This document shows positions 61,497 to 64,000 of a stretch of DNA of 64,000 nucleotides, in pieces. Made by a program: the position numbers and the translations under genes. The notes below the pieces were generated by a model. The model was not told the origin of the DNA. It saw only the letters and a program-made list of their open reading frames with translations, and searched no databases. Numbering within the stretch: position 1 is the first letter of the stretch; each line of letters starts with the position of its first letter. Source of the DNA: JAICMB01 sp035295125. GTDB lineage: Bacteria; Acidobacteriota; Terriglobia; Bryobacterales; Bryobacteraceae. The stretch covers positions 62,001 to 126,000 of the forward strand of contig DATGJP010000088.1 in assembly GCA_035295125.1 (NCBI GenBank), given 5' to 3'.

Positions 61497-63704
61497 ATGG
61501 GCACTACGACTGCGAAGGCGCCGTTGGAAACTCTCCGAACCTTGCCTGGAGACGATATTCGCCAGATCATGTGGCGTTTCGCGGACCGGCTGGATCTGCA
61601 GATGTTGGTGCAATCGGCGCGCGCCGTGGCTCGTGGTCCAGTGGCGCGACTGGTCGCGAACGGCGGCCGTAATACGCACACCTGGACGGATGCGAAGGCG
61701 GCGCTGCTCAAGGAATTCGACGCGGCAGGCATCACCTCCGCCTGCCTCGAACCAGAAGAAGGCGGCTACATCGAGGGGCCAAAGAATCTCGCGCTGGCGC
61801 TCATTGCGTTTGAACTGGCCTGGGTGGATGCGGGCGCGGCGACCGGAAGCCTGGCCGGCAGCCTGGCGTTGGCCCCGATTCACGAGCGCGGTACGGAGGA
61901 GCAACGCGCGTGGTACATGAGCCGCTGCTCGCCTCCGGCGCCGGACGAAGGCCGCGAGATCTGGCGCGGCGCGTTCTGTTTGACGGAACCGCTTCCTTAC
62001 GTCGGAGTTGAAACCGGACTGCTGGCGGGACGTGTTCGGATCGCGGAATGGGAAGAAGGCAAAGACCCCATCCTTGAAGTGGATAAACGCGGACGCTTCA
62101 TCACGAACATGAGCTTCGCAAACTTCGTCACGGCGGCGGTGGATTCGGGCGACGCGCGGATCAAGGGCAGCTTCATGGTGATTCTTGAGAACACCGATGC
62201 CGGCACCTTCGACTCGGGAGCTCCCACGCGGAAACTGGTTCATCAGCTTTCTTCCACCTGCGATCCAATCTTCCAACTTCGTGTACCCGCTAACCGCATC
62301 GTCGGCGGCTACACCGTCAAAGACGGTGTGATTGTGCCCAATTTCAACCACGCCGAGATCATCGAAGCCGTCTTCCGACGCACGCGCGTCACGGTGGGGT
62401 TGATGACCGCCGCGAAATTGTTGTCGGCCGTCGAGCCGGTGATCCGTTACCAGCGCGACCGTTTTCGCGGCGGCGGTTCTGTGCCGCCGGGCTCGCCGCG
62501 TTACGAACTGGGACTACAGCAGAAGCCCGACGCGTTGCATCGGCTGCTCGACGTGTGGGCGACTGGAGAGGCTGGCGCGTCGCTGGGATTTCAGGCAGCG
62601 CGGCTGTTCGACAAGCTCGACCCGCTCGAGAAGGAAAAGGACCGTCTGCTCGCTGAGCAGGGGATCAAGGGCGGCTCCGCGGCTTTCAAAGCACTCCGCA
62701 AGGTGCAGAAGCACGCGCTTGAGTACCTCGACTTACGGCGCCAACCGAGTTGGGCGCGCAACGGGAAGCAGTTCGGCGCATTGGAAGACGATCCTGTCGT
62801 GCAGTTTGTCCTGCTCGATTCGTTGGCCAACGTCCTCTGTCCCGCCTGCAAATTGTGGAACACCGGCCATGGCGCCAACATGATGCGCGAGGCCGTCAGC
62901 CTGATGGGCGGCTACGGCATCACTGAGGATTGCCCCGGTTTCCTGGGTCACAAGTGGATGGACGCGCAACTGGAAGCGACGTACGAAGGCCCGGAAGCGG
63001 TGCAGCGTCGTCAGCTCTCCGTCACGATGGTGAACGAGGTCTTTCTATCGCAGTTCCGCGACTGGGTGACGGAAATGCGCGAGGTGGCGTCCGGGTTCCC
63101 CGGCACCGGCGCGTGTTCGGTTGCAACCGCGATGCAAATGTGGCTGTGGACTGTCCAGCACCTGCAGGACGCTCGGGACGCGAACGGAGCAACGCTGTAT
63201 CACAGCAATCGACAAGGCGTGACCTTCCCTCTCGCCGACGCTCTGTGCTGGCTGCTCGCGGCTCGGTCGTTTATTCTCGACGTCATCGAGTTGGGGGCGG
63301 GTTCGGACGCCGCGGCCGATACCGTGCGTTTCTTTACCGACCTGTGCCACGTTCAAGCGGCGCGCACCGCGGGCGAAGTGGGCCGCATCTGCGCCGAGCT
63401 GGTGCACGGCTACAACCGGCACCCCTGCTGGGATGACAGCGAGGCTTGCTACCAAGCCGATGAATTGATCGACCTTGAAGCCACCATTCCCGGTATTTCG
63501 AGCGTGGCGGTGGACGTGATTGCGAACGACGGATCGCATCCTTCCAAAGCCGGACCGTGCGCCCGTACGGACGGTCTACAGCCGTTCATGCGGCTGCGGG
63601 CCAAGCTGGACGGCTGCCTTACCGGGTCGCAACTGGCGAAAGATCGCGCTGCGGATGCTTTGACGAGGGTCATGATACCGGCGGCGTTGGATTACCCACA
63701 GTAG
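61497..63704 (+). CDS. Large acyl-CoA dehydrogenase-family protein
   Basis: 735 residues from ATG 61497, with a strong AAGGAGG site; the open frame upstream to 61377 has no support. The N-terminal part (about 1-330) has acyl-CoA dehydrogenase helices and ERGTEEQRAWYMSRC, AFCLTEPLPYVGVETGLLAG and GSFMVILENTDAGTFDSGAP. The central four-helix region includes RRTRVTVGLMTAAKLLSAVE, AVSLMGGYGITEDCPGFLGH and the flavin-contact-like MDAQLEATYEGPEAVQRRQL. About 190 extra residues at the C-terminus make it longer than the usual 380-600. The substrate is unknown. It is followed 10 bp later by an FAD oxidoreductase, a likely electron acceptor or partner. Confidence 0.85.
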   Translation: MGTTTAKAPLETLRTLPGDDIRQIMWRFADRLDLQMLVQSARAVARGPVARLVANGGRNTHTWTDAKAALLKEFDAAGITSACLEPEEGGYIEGPKNLALALIAFELAWVDAGAATGSLAGSLALAPIHERGTEEQRAWYMSRCSPPAPDEGREIWRGAFCLTEPLPYVGVETGLLAGRVRIAEWEEGKDPILEVDKRGRFITNMSFANFVTAAVDSGDARIKGSFMVILENTDAGTFDSGAPTRKLVHQLSSTCDPIFQLRVPANRIVGGYTVKDGVIVPNFNHAEIIEAVFRRTRVTVGLMTAAKLLSAVEPVIRYQRDRFRGGGSVPPGSPRYELGLQQKPDALHRLLDVWATGEAGASLGFQAARLFDKLDPLEKEKDRLLAEQGIKGGSAAFKALRKVQKHALEYLDLRRQPSWARNGKQFGALEDDPVVQFVLLDSLANVLCPACKLWNTGHGANMMREAVSLMGGYGITEDCPGFLGHKWMDAQLEATYEGPEAVQRRQLSVTMVNEVFLSQFRDWVTEMREVASGFPGTGACSVATAMQMWLWTVQHLQDARDANGATLYHSNRQGVTFPLADALCWLLAARSFILDVIELGAGSDAAADTVRFFTDLCHVQAARTAGEVGRICAELVHGYNRHPCWDDSEACYQADELIDLEATIPGISSVAVDVIANDGSHPSKAGPCARTDGLQPFMRLRAKLDGCLTGSQLAKDRAADALTRVMIPAALDYPQ

Positions 63705-63714
63705 AGGACCCAAC

Positions 63715-64000
63715 ATGGCGGAAATGGATGTCGACATTGTTGGTGTAGGGTTTGGCCCAGCCATGGGCGGATTCCTCACCACGCTGGCGCCCGCGCTGAC
63801 CGAGTTTGCCATTCCGCCGCAGGTTGTTTGCTACGAGCGCGCGGACGGTCTCGGTTTCGGGGTTTCCGGAGCCGTCACGCGCGCTCGCGGTATACGGCAT
63901 TCGTTCCCGAATATCGATCTGTCGCAGATTCCGATGGCGACGCCGGTCGGTCAGGAGAAGGTGGTCTACCTGTTCGACCCTTTTGGAGCGAGCCGGCGGC
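63715..64000 (+). CDS. FAD-dependent oxidoreductase (ETF-quinone oxidoreductase-like), N-terminal part only
   Basis: Open from ATG 63715 to the window end (95 codons), with AGAGGA upstream and 10 bp after the acyl-CoA dehydrogenase stop. The N-terminus carries a Rossmann dinucleotide motif in slightly changed form (DVDIVGVGFGPAMGGFLTTL, for GxGxxG/A), then VVCYERADGLGFGVSGAVTR. The pattern fits electron-transfer-flavoprotein dehydrogenase/FixC-like oxidoreductases, which pass electrons from acyl-CoA dehydrogenases to quinone. The pairing with the preceding gene supports this. The rest lies outside the window. Confidence 0.75.
   Translation, partial: MAEMDVDIVGVGFGPAMGGFLTTLAPALTEFAIPPQVVCYERADGLGFGVSGAVTRARGIRHSFPNIDLSQIPMATPVGQEKVVYLFDPFGASRR

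Overview
The window reads as a chromosomal segment of an Acidobacteriota bacterium, probably Bryobacterales/Solibacter-like. This is inferred from gene content and not proven: five large MacB/FtsX-type permeases of the acidobacterial kind with no ATPase gene beside them, two giant TonB-dependent receptors with an N-terminal carboxypeptidase-regulatory-like domain, a VWFA lipoprotein, an M56/BlaI pair, an ECF sigma next to a Ser/Thr kinase, many TPR proteins and a GC-rich composition. I saw no tRNA, rRNA, CRISPR array, phage module or intact insertion sequence.

Layout. 1-8.4 kb: the end of a TPR membrane protein, a secreted unknown, two permeases and a VWFA lipoprotein. 8.7-19.5 kb: amidohydrolase, permease, lipoprotein, sugar-isomerase-like protein, purH head to head with an isocitrate dehydrogenase, and another permease. 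19.6-26.8 kb: msrA behind a TonB receptor, a divergent LysR regulator, a carboxypeptidase-regulatory-like protein, and a TetR/SRPBCC divergent pair around a perfect 22-bp palindrome. 27.0-34.0 kb: a BlaI repressor with an M56 protease fused to part of an efflux adaptor, then two parallel modules (repeated leader, tiny ORF, peptidoglycan-binding-like protein), then a Ser/Thr kinase and its ECF sigma. 34.3-39.5 kb: an orphan P-loop ATPase, a decayed pseudogene, a vanadium haloperoxidase, an outer-membrane barrel and a TlpA-like thioredoxin. 39.6-44.6 kb: the second TonB receptor, divergent from an ECF sigma/anti-sigma pair. 44.7-55.9 kb: a fused 2-oxoacid dehydrogenase E1, a TPR membrane protein, SurA-like isomerase, OB-HD nuclease, MetX-like hydrolase, PEBP, DUF1028, M20 peptidase and DUF2911-TPR. 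56-64 kb: a permease, a VOC-like protein, a DedA-rhodanese protein, a universal stress protein, an acyl-CoA dehydrogenase and a truncated FAD oxidoreductase.

The most striking item is at 59437-60405. A DedA-rhodanese fusion has an in-frame TGA exactly where the catalytic rhodanese cysteine belongs. Conserved coding sequence continues for 57 codons after it, and a perfect 7-bp stem with loop CGTGC sits at bacterial SECIS distance. I read it as a probable selenoprotein that ordinary gene calling would cut short. A second in-frame TGA (37922) separates a signal peptide from an outer-membrane barrel and is followed by a similar hairpin; that case is much weaker.

A family of dispersed palindromic repeats, with ends like gtggaagggtgg and a core like caggcgaaaccgcctg, occupies many intergenic gaps. 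One copy lies inside a membrane-protein gene, in frame.
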